Shown here piece by piece: positions 52,427 to 61,376 of a stretch of DNA of 64,000 bases. The stretch covers positions 3,410,001-3,474,000 of the forward strand of contig NZ_CP067101.1 of NCBI RefSeq assembly GCF_016616425.1, written 5' to 3'. Position 1 is the stretch's first letter. Each line of letters starts with the position of its first letter. This DNA is from Bradyrhizobium diazoefficiens. Lineage in GTDB: Bacteria; Pseudomonadota; Alphaproteobacteria; Rhizobiales; Xanthobacteraceae. Made by a program: the position numbers and the translations under genes. The notes beneath the pieces are model-generated. The model saw only the letters and a list, made by a program, of their open reading frames with translations, had not been told where the DNA came from and made no database searches.

Positions 52427-53401
52427 ATGGGACGACGATCGGAGCGGTTGAGTAGGCAAGGCGCGCTCGCTGGCGACGCCGGTGAGGGTGATGTCATCCA
52501 GGTGGTGTCGCGGGCGTTCGACGTGTTGCGATGCTTCGAGGGCCACGAGGCCCGGCTCGGCAATCTCGAGATTTCCAATCGCTGTGGCCTGCCGCGCTCG
52601 ACGGTGTCGCGGCTCACGCATACGCTGACGCGGATGGGGCAACTGGTTTACCTGCCGCGCGATCAAAAATATCGCATCGGCCCGAGCGCAGTGGCGATGA
52701 GCGCCTCGATGATGAAGGGCGCGCAGCTGCGCAGCATGATCCGCCAGCGGCTCCAGGAAGTCGCCGAGCAACTGCCCGGCACCGTCGGCTTCGTCGTTCC
52801 CGATCGCTTCCATCTCGTCTATCTCCAGTTCGCGCGCTCGGCGACCGCCCTCGGCCTGCACGAGGGCACGGGCAGCCGCATCTCGATGGCTTCGACCGCC
52901 GCGGGTGCGGCTTACACCGCGGCGTTGGCGCCGGAGATCGGCGATGCCTTCCTCGTTGACATGGAACGGGAAGCTCCCGAGGCCGCCAGGATCCTGAAGC
53001 CCCGCATCGAGGCCAACCGGCAGTCGCTGCGCGAACGCGGCTACGTCGTGGCCTGCGGCCTCTGGAGCCCGCACATCAATGGTCTCGCGGTGCCGATCTG
53101 GTCGCCGCAGTACCAGACCTTCGTTGTCATCACGATCGGCCTGCTGTCCGCGATGTATGACGAGGAGCGGCTGCATGCCGAAGTCGCGCCACTGATGCTC
53201 GAACTCGGCCGTTCGCTCGGCAGCCTGGTCGAAGGCGCGGAAGGCGACGTCTTCAACAACCGCATCCCGCGTAAACCGGTCGCCATGGCCGTGCACAACA
53301 ACAACAAGCCGATCAATTCGGAGGGAGTGAATGAACTGGAAGCCGGAACTCGACGAGCTCGCCCGGCGCGAAGCCTTCGCGCGGGAGATGGGCGGCGTTG
53401 A
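52427..53401 (+). CDS. IclR-family transcriptional regulator
   Basis: The 324-residue regulator has a winged helix-turn-helix at about 25-80 (VSRAFDVLRCFEGHEARLGNLEI, SNRCGLPRSTVSRLTHTL) and the IclR effector domain (about 95-270, FHLVYLQFARSATAL, ISMASTAAGAAY, GLAVPIWSPQYQTF). It probably senses an acid or its CoA product and controls both the downstream carboxyltransferase and the divergent carrier/TRAP operon. The last 23 codons are read in a frame overlapping the next gene by 71 bases, an Arg-rich tail likely gained by loss of an earlier stop. Confidence 0.9.
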   Translation: MGRRSERLSRQGALAGDAGEGDVIQVVSRAFDVLRCFEGHEARLGNLEISNRCGLPRSTVSRLTHTLTRMGQLVYLPRDQKYRIGPSAVAMSASMMKGAQLRSMIRQRLQEVAEQLPGTVGFVVPDRFHLVYLQFARSATALGLHEGTGSRISMASTAAGAAYTAALAPEIGDAFLVDMEREAPEAARILKPRIEANRQSLRERGYVVACGLWSPHINGLAVPIWSPQYQTFVVITIGLLSAMYDEERLHAEVAPLMLELGRSLGSLVEGAEGDVFNNRIPRKPVAMAVHNNNKPINSEGVNELEAGTRRARPARSLRAGDGRR

Positions 53402-54890
53402 CAAGGTCAAGCGACAGCATGACCAGGGCCGGCTGACTGTTCGAGAGCGTATCGACAAGCTGATCGATCGGGGCAGCTTCCACGAGATCGGTGCCGTCTC
53501 CGGCATCGGCGAGTACGATTCAAGCGGCGAGCTGAAAAATGTGACGCCGGCCAACTGCGTGTTCGGCCGTGCGCGCGTCGATGGCCGCACAATTGTCGTG
53601 GTCGGCGACGATTTCACCGTGCGCGGCGGCTCCGCCGATGCCTCGATCTCGGCAAAGCCCTTGATGGCGGAGGAGATGGCGCATGATCTCCGCCTGCCCA
53701 TCGTCCGCATCATCGAAGGCTCCGGCGGCGGCGGCTCGGTCAAGACCATCGAGACCAAGGGCGCGGCGAATCTGCCGGGCGGCATCGGCGGCACGCGCTG
53801 GTATCGCTTCACGACCGAGAACCTGTCGCGCGTGCCCGTGGTCGCACTCGGCCTCGGCTCGGTCGCAGGCTTGGGTGCCGCGCGCCTTGCGGCCAGCCAC
53901 TATTCCATCATGACCCGGAAGTCCGCGATGTTCGTCGCGGGGCCGCCGGTGGTGAAGGCGCTGGGACAGGACCTCTCGAAGGAGGAACTGGGCGGCGCCG
54001 ACATCCAGACCCGGGCCGGCGCGGTCGATCACGCCGTCGATACGGAAGAAGAGGCGTTCGCCTGCGCGCGGCGTTTCCTCTCCTACCTGCCGGCCTCGGT
54101 CTACGAGCTGCCGCCGACCTTGCCCTGCGCCGACAATCCGGAGCGCAGCGAGGAAGCGCTGCTGAACGCGGTGCCGCGCAACCGCAAGCAGGTCTACAAG
54201 ATGCGGCCGATCATCGAACAGGTCGTCGACAAAGGCTCGTTCTTCGAGGTCGCAAGGAATTTCGGCAAGCCCGTCATCGTTGGCCTGGCGCGGCTCGAGG
54301 GCAGGGCGGTGCTGCTGCTCGCCAGCGACAGCTTTCACTATGGCGGGTCCTGGACGGCGGATGCCTGCCAGAAGGTGGTGCGGTGGGTCGATTTCGCGGA
54401 GACCTTCCATCTGCCGGTCGTCTATCTCATGGACTGCCCCGGCTTCATGATCGGCCTCGATGCCGAGAAGGCGGCCACCATCCGCCACGGTGTCCGCGCC
54501 ATGGCCGCGGTGAACCAGACCACCGTGCCCTGGTGCACCGTGATCCTGCGCAACGCCTTCGGCGTCGCGGGCGTGGTGCATCAGCCCGCCGACCGTTTCT
54601 CGATCCGCTACGCCTGGCCGTCGGCCTATTGGGGCTCGCTCCCGCTCGAAGGCGGCATCGAGGCGGCCTACCGCGCCGACATCGATGCGGCCGAGGACAA
54701 GGCAGCCAAGCTGAGGGAGATCGAGGAGCGCCTCAACAAGCTGCGCTCGCCATTCCGCTCGGCCGAAAAATTCTGGGTCGAGGAGATCATCGATCCCCGG
54801 AAGACGAGGTCGCTGCTATGCGAGTTCGCCCGGCTGGCAGAGCCCTTGCGCAAGCCGGGACCGCCGGAGAATTTTTCGATCAGGCCGTAG
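53331..54890 (+). CDS. Acyl-CoA carboxylase beta (carboxyltransferase) subunit
   Basis: The 519-residue protein has the two crotonase-like halves of PccB/MccB/GcdA-type carboxyltransferases: N-half RGGSADASISAKPLMAEEMA with EGSGGGGS and GLGSVAGLGAARLAAS, and C-half GGSWTADACQKVVRW with LMDCPGFMIGLDAEKA and GVAGVVHQPADRFSIRYAWPS. It moves carboxyl from carboxybiotin to an acyl-CoA, or the reverse. The ribosome-binding site GGAGGGAG lies inside the iclR coding region, and the start ATG follows five bases later. The biotin carrier is encoded nearby, but a biotin carboxylase is missing. Substrate could be propionyl-, acetyl-, methylcrotonyl- or glutaconyl-CoA. Confidence 0.88.
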   Translation: MNWKPELDELARREAFAREMGGVDKVKRQHDQGRLTVRERIDKLIDRGSFHEIGAVSGIGEYDSSGELKNVTPANCVFGRARVDGRTIVVVGDDFTVRGGSADASISAKPLMAEEMAHDLRLPIVRIIEGSGGGGSVKTIETKGAANLPGGIGGTRWYRFTTENLSRVPVVALGLGSVAGLGAARLAASHYSIMTRKSAMFVAGPPVVKALGQDLSKEELGGADIQTRAGAVDHAVDTEEEAFACARRFLSYLPASVYELPPTLPCADNPERSEEALLNAVPRNRKQVYKMRPIIEQVVDKGSFFEVARNFGKPVIVGLARLEGRAVLLLASDSFHYGGSWTADACQKVVRWVDFAETFHLPVVYLMDCPGFMIGLDAEKAATIRHGVRAMAAVNQTTVPWCTVILRNAFGVAGVVHQPADRFSIRYAWPSAYWGSLPLEGGIEAAYRADIDAAEDKAAKLREIEERLNKLRSPFRSAEKFWVEEIIDPRKTRSLLCEFARLAEPLRKPGPPENFSIRP

Positions 54891-55116
54891 GCCTCCAACG
54901 CGAACCGAACTTGGTTGCATGCCGTAAGCTGACGCGCCGGGCGATCATTCGTCCTCTGCGAGTTAATCATTTCGGTCGCTATTTGTAGGCTGTGCTGATT
55001 GCAGGCAGCGTCGCGCAAATGCAGCCATTTTCAGCCGCGCTTTAGGCCCATTTCAGCCAAACTGTTATTGGCTTCTCATTGCCCGGGGCAGGACCACTCG
55101 ATTTTGGAGTCCTGCA

Positions 55117-55710
55117 ATGTTCAGGCTAGTAATTTCTGCGTATCTCTTCGTTGTCTTGAGCACAGTCGCTTCGGAAGCACGGCCTTATCGCATTCATCAT
55201 GCTCCCGAATGCAATGTCATCATGCCCTGCGACTTCTCGTATTCGCAGACGCAACGCGTGCGGACCTCCAGGTCCTCACTAACTTCCAGATCCTCACTGA
55301 TTTCCAGGTCTTCACTGCAAGCCTACCGCTCGACGCAACTGACACTGACTGATTCCGGGAGCGCCGCCATGCCGGCGACCGTCTCCCATCTCTCCGGCGC
55401 TCGCATTGTCGGCGGCCGTCCGCCAGGCTGCCCTTCGTCCTTCTGCGGCTGCGGCGCGGCTCTGCGCGTGTTCGGCCATATCGTGCCGGAATTGAATCTT
55501 GCGGCCAATTGGCTGCGCTTTCCGCGGACATCACCCGCACCGGGAATGGTTGCTGCGCGGCGAGGACACGTTTTCGTTCTGGAGCAGCACCTCGGGGGTG
55601 ATGTCTGGATGGCCTATGACGCCAACTCGGGCGGACACGCCACGCGAATCCACGCGCGTTCATTGCGAGGGTATGCGATCGTCAATCCGCACGGCGGTTC
55701 GGCGGCTTGA
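55117..55710 (+). CDS. Exported protein of unknown function with a hexapeptide repeat
   Basis: The 197-residue protein has a short signal peptide (FRLVISAYLFVVLSTVASEA). At residues 50-67 there is a three-fold repeat of (T/I)SRSSL, encoded by three 18-bp units at 55264-55317. The C-terminal domain of about 100 residues has GGRPPGCPSSFCGCGAALRV, FPRTSPAPGMVAARRGHVFV and VWMAYDANSGGHATRIHARS. This domain resembles proteins found repeatedly in rhizobial genomes without a known role; the Cys trio could make disulfides in the periplasm. Confidence 0.7.
   Translation: MFRLVISAYLFVVLSTVASEARPYRIHHAPECNVIMPCDFSYSQTQRVRTSRSSLTSRSSLISRSSLQAYRSTQLTLTDSGSAAMPATVSHLSGARIVGGRPPGCPSSFCGCGAALRVFGHIVPELNLAANWLRFPRTSPAPGMVAARRGHVFVLEQHLGGDVWMAYDANSGGHATRIHARSLRGYAIVNPHGGSAA
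55264..55317 (+). repeat. Three 18-bp tandem units inside the exported-protein gene
   Basis: Each unit reads A(C/T)(C/T)TCCAG(G/A)TC(C/T)TCACT(A/G) and encodes (T/I)SRSSL. The copies differ mainly at synonymous positions. Confidence 0.8.
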
Positions 55711-55808
55711 GGACCGCGGATACCACTCTCGACAAGATCGCGGACAGGTCGCAACACCTTTGCGACCTGCTCACGCTTGGCAAATTGTTGGCGCGGGCGC
55801 AGCGTCGA

Positions 55809-57284
55809 TCACAGCCGCAGCACCTTGCCGGGATTCATGATGTTTTGCGGATCGAGCGCGCGCTTGATCGTTCGCATGATGTCGAGCTCGGTCTTCGAGC
55901 GGTAATGGCTGAGCTCGTCGAGCTTGTCGATGCCGATGCCGTGTTCCGCCGAGATCGAGCCGTCCATGGAGGTGATGAGATCGTTCACGGCCCGCGTGAT
56001 GGCGACCTTGTATTGGGTCAATGTCTGCTGATCCATGCCGGGCGGCCCCATGAACGAAAAGTGCAGATTGCCGTCGCCAATATGCCCGAGCGGATAGGGC
56101 CGGATGGTCGGGAGAATGTCGCACACGGCCTTGAGCCCGAGGTCGATGAACTCCGGAATCCTGGAGATGGCCACCGAGACATCGTAGCTGAGCCCCGGCC
56201 CCTCGGCCCGCGAGGCCTCGGCGACGCTTTCCCGGATGTGCCACATGTTTTGCGATTGGTTTCCGGTCTGCGCGATCGCCGCGTCGAGCACACGTCCGGC
56301 CTCGAGTTGATCGGCGAGAAACTGCTCCATCTTCTCCGCTATGCCCGCGGCCCCGTCCTGGCGCGCCCGCGCGGACGACCATTCGAGCAGCAGGTACCAT
56401 GGCGTGTTCGCCCTGAGCGGATCCTGCGTGCCGGGGATGTGGCGGAGCACCATGTCGATGGCGGCGCGGCTCATCAGCTCGCAGGAGCCGACATTGTCCT
56501 CGGATGCGCCATGGGCTTCCGACAGGATCTCCAGCGCCGCGCGCGGATCCCGGATCGCCAGCCACGCCGTGCAGACGTCCTTCGGCGCCGGCCACAGCTT
56601 GAGGACGGCCTTGGTGATGATGCCGAGCGTTCCTTCGGCGCCCATGAAAAGGTGCTTGAGGTCGTAGCCGGTATTGTCCTTCTTGAGCGCACGCAACCCG
56701 TCCCAGACCTCGCCGCTCGGCAGCACGACTTCGAGTCCCAGGACCAGATTGCGGGCATTGCCATAGCGGAGCACCTGCACGCCGCCGGCATTGGTCGACA
56801 GATTGCCGCCGATCATGCACGAGCCCTGAGCGCCAAGGCTGAGGGGCAGGAATCTGTCGTGCCTGGCCGCAGTCTCCTGAAGAGCCTGCAGCACGCAGCC
56901 GGCCTCGACCGTCATGGTGTAACCTGTGGCATCGACCTCCAGCACGCGGTTCATGCGGCCAAGCGACAAGACGATGCCGGTGTGCGCGGGCCAGGGCGTG
57001 GCTCCGCCCATCAGGCCGGTGTTTCCACCTTGCGGCACGATTGCGACGCCATGTTCATGGCAGAGCCTGACCACCTTCGCGACTTCCTCGGTGCTGCCAG
57101 GACGAACGACGGCTCCGGCACGTCCGACCAGCAACCCGCGCCAGTCCGTGACGAACGGCTGCTTGCCGTGCTCGTCCTCGACGAGGCCCTTCTCGCCGAC
57201 GATCGCGCGCAGCGAATCGCGCATCTGGGCGGTGAGCGGAACGGTCGGAATGATGGGTTCGGACGACGGGCCGGCAGCCGGCAT
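55809..57284 (-). CDS. FAD-linked 2-hydroxy acid dehydrogenase, GlcD/D2HGDH type
   Basis: The 491-residue flavoprotein has the PCMH-type FAD-binding half (VVRPGSTEEVAKVVRLCHEH, VPQGGNTGLMGGATPW, GNLSTNAGGVQVLRYGNARN) and the C-terminal half with HIGDGNLHFSFMGPPG and AEHGIGIDKL. These motifs fit D-2-hydroxyglutarate/D-lactate dehydrogenases and GlcD. It oxidises a D-2-hydroxy acid and passes electrons to a quinone or ETF. ATG 57284 is chosen, preceded by AGGGGAAG; an upstream ATG (57344) adds 20 polar residues. No GlcEF partner genes are present, favouring the single-chain D2HGDH-like type. Confidence 0.9.
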   Translation of the reverse strand: MPAAGPSSEPIIPTVPLTAQMRDSLRAIVGEKGLVEDEHGKQPFVTDWRGLLVGRAGAVVRPGSTEEVAKVVRLCHEHGVAIVPQGGNTGLMGGATPWPAHTGIVLSLGRMNRVLEVDATGYTMTVEAGCVLQALQETAARHDRFLPLSLGAQGSCMIGGNLSTNAGGVQVLRYGNARNLVLGLEVVLPSGEVWDGLRALKKDNTGYDLKHLFMGAEGTLGIITKAVLKLWPAPKDVCTAWLAIRDPRAALEILSEAHGASEDNVGSCELMSRAAIDMVLRHIPGTQDPLRANTPWYLLLEWSSARARQDGAAGIAEKMEQFLADQLEAGRVLDAAIAQTGNQSQNMWHIRESVAEASRAEGPGLSYDVSVAISRIPEFIDLGLKAVCDILPTIRPYPLGHIGDGNLHFSFMGPPGMDQQTLTQYKVAITRAVNDLITSMDGSISAEHGIGIDKLDELSHYRSKTELDIMRTIKRALDPQNIMNPGKVLRL

Positions 57285-57670
57285 TTGCTTCCCCTGGGCG
57301 CATCTTGGTGGCACTGCCACGTTGCGTGTCACGGTATTGTCCACGTTTGCGCCGTGAAGTCTAACGGCAGCATCAGGCGGTCTGACGAGCTCCGGCTACA
57401 GCCGCAGGTCGTGTTGCTCCGGTATTATACGGACGTTTCCTGCCGTCTACCGCCGTTTTCTGCGATCGCGTTTAAGGGACGTTAATGATGCTTTCTCGAA
57501 TTGATACATCTCGATCCCATGCAGCGCCTGTTTGCGGATCGCCCGTAAGCGTTGGTTAAGAGGGCCATCGACATAGTCCGCCCGTGATGGGCGAGTGCCG
57601 GGACCAAAACCCGGCAGCCTCTTCCGTCGATTTCAGGGAAAGGGCCGCTGCTGCGACGACGGCAGCCAGG
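57285..57670. other. Intergenic region between divergent flavoprotein and Tad genes
   Basis: About 390 bases hold two outward-facing promoters by inference. A short hairpin CGCCC (57579-57583) with GGGCG (57589-57593) occurs. No gene, riboswitch or repeat of known type was recognised. Confidence 0.4.
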
Positions 57671-59107
57671 ATGAACATCATGCTCCGCCGCGCAATGCTC
57701 TGTTTCGCGACAGACCGGAAGGCCAACGTCGCCATCATCTTCGCGCTGACGATGGTTCCTATCATCTTTCTCCTGGGCATGACGCTCGACTACACGCTGG
57801 CCTTGCGCAAGCGCGAGCAGTTGAACGCAGCCGCCGACGCCGCCGCGATCGCAGCCGTGCGGCCGGCCATGCTGGCACAGAGCGATAGCGCCGTCGTCAA
57901 GGCCACCGCGGAAGCCGTTTTCGCGGCGAAGGCGAATCTTCCCGGCCTGTCGTCGGTCCCGACGCCGACGGTCACTATCACCAATTCCGGTCTCTCGCGA
58001 ACCATCACGGTGTCCTACACCGCACAGTCCGTCAACAATTTCCCCGGCGTGCTCGGCAAGCAGACCTGGCAGGTGGCCGGCTCCGCAACGGCGAAGGCGT
58101 CCAGCGCGCCCAACATGAATTTCTATCTGCTGATGGATGACTCGCCGTCCATGGGGATCGGCGCGACCGCGGGCGACATCAGCAAGCTCATCACGTACAC
58201 CGCCTCCAAGTACCAGTCGGCCACGTCATCGCAGAATTGCGGCTTCGCCTGTCATGAAACCAACATCGCTCACGACGGGGGGACCAAGGACAACCTCGCA
58301 ATCGCACGGGCTAACAATATCACCTTGCGCATCGATCTCGTGACAAATGCCGTCAACCAGTTGCTCAACTCATGGCCGAACTGCCCGCAGGCCGGCATTT
58401 CGGGCGGCGTCATGCAATGCATGGCGGCATTGAACAACACCACCTACAAGGCGGCGCTCTATACGTTCGACGTAGCTTTGAACACATTGGCGACGCTGAC
58501 CACGCCGACCACCGCCGGAACCAAGGTCTCCAACATCGCGCTGATGCCGGTCTACTATCAGAACTGCGTCTTTTCGGGCTGCTCATCCAGCAGCTCGACC
58601 AATCCCCCGACCGACTACGGCACGAATATCGCCGGCGCGCTTACAAGCCTCAACGGCATCATGCCCACCCCCGGGCTCGGCAGCAACACGGCGGGAGATA
58701 CGCCGCAGGAAGTGGTGTTCCTCGTCACCGACGGCGTCGAAGACAAGATCTCCTCGACTTGCCCCAACGGGAGCTTCGCCTCCTACAAGCGATGCCAGCA
58801 GCCGCTCGACACGGCGATGTGCACGAGCATCAAGAACCGGGGCATAAAGATCGCGGTCCTCTACACGGAGTATCTGCAGCTTATCGCCAATGTCGATACC
58901 GGCATCCAGAAAACAGATTCCTGGTACATGAACTGGATAGACAAGTACGACCAGCCGACGTCCTCAACCGGCACGATCGCGCAAAATCTCGAGGCGTGCG
59001 CCTCGCCGGGCTTCTACAAAAGTGTAAAGAACGGGCAGAACATTTCCGATGCGCTGACCGACCTGTTCATCAAGGTCGCGTCCAGCACAGCCAGCCTCGT
59101 GCAGTAG
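57671..59107 (+). CDS. TadG-like pilus protein with von Willebrand A domain
   Basis: The 478-residue protein has an N-terminal membrane helix in a TadE/TadG context (NVAIIFALTMVPIIFLLGMT) followed by a periplasmic domain. That domain has a MIDAS-like D-x-S-x-S motif (LLMDDSPSMGI) and VFLVTDGVEDK, so it is a vWFA-type adhesion or assembly protein. Several cysteine pairs (CGFACHET, CVFSGCSSS, CPNGSF) may form disulfides. It probably belongs to a Tad-type secretion/pilus system. ATG 57671 follows AGCCAGG; longer starts precede the helix with no ribosome-binding site. Confidence 0.82.
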   Translation: MNIMLRRAMLCFATDRKANVAIIFALTMVPIIFLLGMTLDYTLALRKREQLNAAADAAAIAAVRPAMLAQSDSAVVKATAEAVFAAKANLPGLSSVPTPTVTITNSGLSRTITVSYTAQSVNNFPGVLGKQTWQVAGSATAKASSAPNMNFYLLMDDSPSMGIGATAGDISKLITYTASKYQSATSSQNCGFACHETNIAHDGGTKDNLAIARANNITLRIDLVTNAVNQLLNSWPNCPQAGISGGVMQCMAALNNTTYKAALYTFDVALNTLATLTTPTTAGTKVSNIALMPVYYQNCVFSGCSSSSSTNPPTDYGTNIAGALTSLNGIMPTPGLGSNTAGDTPQEVVFLVTDGVEDKISSTCPNGSFASYKRCQQPLDTAMCTSIKNRGIKIAVLYTEYLQLIANVDTGIQKTDSWYMNWIDKYDQPTSSTGTIAQNLEACASPGFYKSVKNGQNISDALTDLFIKVASSTASLVQ

Positions 59108-59117
59108 AGAAAGCGCC

Positions 59118-59678
59118 ATGACGGGGCCGGATATTGCAACAACCAAGCGACGCGGCAATCGCTGCGCTGCTTTCGCGCGGGACAGCAGGGGGGCGACGGC
59201 CGTCGAATTCGCGCTCGTCGCCGCGCCGTTTCTCGCCCTCATCATCGCGCTGATCCAGACCTTTCTGGTCTTTTTCGCCCAGCAGATGCTCGAATCCGTC
59301 GTGAGCCAGTCGGCGCGCCTCGTCATGACCGGGCAGGTGCAGTCGGCGAAGATGACGCAGGCGGTCTTCAAGCAGAAGGTCTGCGATCAGATCGTGATCC
59401 TGTTCAATTGCAGCGGTTTGATGATCGACATGCAGGTGGCGACCTCGTGGACGTCCGCGAACACTGTGATGCCCACGCTGACCTACGATGGCTCAGGCAA
59501 GGTCAGCAATGTCTGGCAGTACAACCCGGGCGATGCCGGCGATATCGTCGTGCTCCGTGTGATGTACGAGTGGCCGGTCGTCCTCGGTCCGCTCGGTTTC
59601 AACCTCTCGAACCTCAGCAACGGCAACCGGCTGATCATGTCGTCCGCCGCGTTCCAGAACGAGCCAGGAGCTACCTGA
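59118..59678 (+). CDS. TadE-like pilus assembly protein 1
   Basis: The 186-residue protein has one N-terminal hydrophobic helix (AVEFALVAAPFLALIIALIQTF) preceded by the TadE glutamate motif (GATAVEFALVAAPF). A periplasmic part ends near ALGFNLSNLSNGNRL. TadE/TadF-type pseudopilins are cut like prepilins and help pilus assembly. It starts ten bases after the TadG-like gene and its stop overlaps the next TadE-like gene by one base, so the three are one transcription unit. Confidence 0.83.
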   Translation: MTGPDIATTKRRGNRCAAFARDSRGATAVEFALVAAPFLALIIALIQTFLVFFAQQMLESVVSQSARLVMTGQVQSAKMTQAVFKQKVCDQIVILFNCSGLMIDMQVATSWTSANTVMPTLTYDGSGKVSNVWQYNPGDAGDIVVLRVMYEWPVVLGPLGFNLSNLSNGNRLIMSSAAFQNEPGAT

Positions 59679-60334
59679 TGATCGCCGCCCTGTCATCTCG
59701 CGCTCGGCACCTGCTAGCCGATGTCCGCGCCGTTGCAGCGACGGAGTTCGCCATCGTGACGCCGTTCATGCTGTTGCTCTATGTCGGCGGCGTCGAGCTC
59801 GGCACCGCGCTCTCCATGAACGTCAAGGTCAGCGCAACCGCGCACAGTGTCGCCGACATGATCACGCAGAACACGTCCGTTAGCCCGAGCCAAATGGACG
59901 GTATCCTCGCGGCTGCGACCGCCATCATGGCGCCATATCCCATCAAGAATGGCAGCACCTCCCTGATGACGATCACGGTCTCGGAAGTCTCGACCGACAG
60001 CAGCGGCAATGCGACGGTGCAATGGAGCAAATCGACCAGCTCGTCGGGGGCGAGAACGAAGGGCGACGCGATGACCTTGTCATCCTTTACCGCGCCGGGC
60101 GGTACCACCAACGCCAATATCTCCCTCATCCTGAGCGAGGTGTCCTACGACTATACGCCCAACCTCGGCTTCGCCATCGCGGGCACCGTCAAGCTGTCCG
60201 ACAGCTACTATCTGTTCCCGCGCTGCTCGACCAACTCCACGAGCTTTCCATATTACGACGTGAAGTATTCCTCGACTTCCCCGACGTCGACGACCTGCAC
60301 CTGCGTCCAGCATTTGCAGCAGAAGACCTGCTAG
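59678..60334 (+). CDS. TadE-like pilus assembly protein 2
   Basis: The 218-residue protein shows the TadE motif TEFAIVTPFMLLLYVGGVELG near residue 20 and a periplasmic domain rich in Ser/Thr with two cysteine clusters near the C-terminus (FPRCSTNS and CTCVQH...KTC). The start overlaps the previous stop (TGATG). It is the third gene of the small Tad group; no TadA ATPase, CpaB-like or prepilin peptidase gene is present, so the other parts must be elsewhere. Confidence 0.82.
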   Translation: MIAALSSRARHLLADVRAVAATEFAIVTPFMLLLYVGGVELGTALSMNVKVSATAHSVADMITQNTSVSPSQMDGILAAATAIMAPYPIKNGSTSLMTITVSEVSTDSSGNATVQWSKSTSSSGARTKGDAMTLSSFTAPGGTTNANISLILSEVSYDYTPNLGFAIAGTVKLSDSYYLFPRCSTNSTSFPYYDVKYSSTSPTSTTCTCVQHLQQKTC

Positions 60335-60396
60335 TCTCGCGCGAGCGGGCAAGGCTATCCCACGGCTTCTTGCGCGAGCTGAACGCGCGCATCTGG

Positions 60397-60441
60397 TCCT
60401 CATCCTGAGGGCCCGCCAAAGGCGGGCGTCTCGAAGGATGG
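60397..60441. repeat. Palindromic repeat, CATCCTGAGG family
   Basis: CATCCT (60401-60406) pairs with AGGATG (60435-60440), with inner arms GCCCGCC (60411-60417) and GGCGGGC (60421-60427) around AAA. CGTCTCGAAGGATGG at the right end matches the form of the 29191-29289 element. Confidence 0.65.
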
Positions 60442-60601
60442 CGATAGGCGAAACCGCTCTCAAATGTGCGTTCCCCGCGGGAGCGGCATTCCTCCACATC
60501 GAACCAGCCCACGGGCAAGTTCGCGTTCGCGCGCGGACAGCGCATGCGCACCATCGCTGTAACAGGGCTGCGGTCTGACTCGATCGCGGGGGTTGATTTT
60601 A

Positions 60602-60617
60602 TAAAACGATCGGTCTA
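60602..60617. promoter_or_regulatory. Probable TetR operator, CGATCG-centred
   Basis: TAAAACGATCGGTCTA fits a 16-bp palindrome with 12 of 16 bases, centred on CGATCG, 10 bases before the TetR start. The right half CGGTCTA is complete. Autoregulation is likely. Confidence 0.5.
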
Positions 60618-60627
60618 ATAAATCGGG

Positions 60628-61299
60628 ATGAGCAGCGAAGCCCCGGTTTTAGAGCCGCGCCGACGAGGTCGTCCTCCGAAGGACCAGTCGCAGCCGAATG
60701 CGCCGCGCGCTCGTCTGCTGCGCACGGGCCTGGCGATTCTGACTGAAAAGGGATTCAGCGCCGTCGGCGTCGAGGAGATCCTGGCGTCGGCCGACGTGCC
60801 GAAGGGGTCGTTCTACCACTACTTCGGCAGCAAGGAGGCTTTTGGTCTCGAGCTGATCGACGCTTACGCCGCCTATTTCGCCCGCAAGCTGGATCGATGG
60901 TTCGACGATGGGAAGCGGGCTCCGCTGGATCGCCTGCGCGATTTCATCGCGGACGCCCGCTCGGGCATGGCCCGCCACGGCTATCGACGCGGCTGTCTCG
61001 TCGGCAATCTCGGACAAGAGATGGGTGCGTTGCCCGAGCCGTTCCGGCAGCGCCTGGCCGCCGTTTTCAGGGATTGGGAAGCGCGGACCTCACGCTGCCT
61101 CCGCTCGGCGCAGGAGGCGGGCGACATACCCAAGGGCATCGATTGCGAAAGCCTCGCGCATTTCTTCTGGATCGGCTGGGAAGGGGCGGTGCTGCGGGCG
61201 AAGCTGGAACGACGCCCCGATGCACTCGACATATTCGCCCGAGGATTCCTTGCGATGATCCAGGCAAAGGACATGAGGACCCATGACGGCGAGCAGTAG
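60628..61299 (+). CDS. TetR-family regulator, AcuR-like
   Basis: The 223-residue regulator opens with RRRGRPPKDQ and a helix-turn-helix at about 45-70 (SAVGVEEILASADVPKGSFY, HYFGSKEAF). The C-terminal domain has the YRRGCLVGNLGQEMGALPEPFRQ segment of the AcuR group, which in Rhodobacter controls acrylate/DMSP-related CoA metabolism. Here it leads a locus with an acyl-CoA dehydrogenase and a CoA-transferase, suggesting a CoA-ester sensor. The ribosome-binding site is weak. Confidence 0.87.
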   Translation: MSSEAPVLEPRRRGRPPKDQSQPNAPRARLLRTGLAILTEKGFSAVGVEEILASADVPKGSFYHYFGSKEAFGLELIDAYAAYFARKLDRWFDDGKRAPLDRLRDFIADARSGMARHGYRRGCLVGNLGQEMGALPEPFRQRLAAVFRDWEARTSRCLRSAQEAGDIPKGIDCESLAHFFWIGWEGAVLRAKLERRPDALDIFARGFLAMIQAKDMRTHDGEQ

Positions 61300-61376
61300 T
61301 TTCAGAGCCACAATGCGATGACAAAGAAACTCTCCCTCACACACTGCAGCCGCTCTAGATCGAGGAGTTTAAGGCC

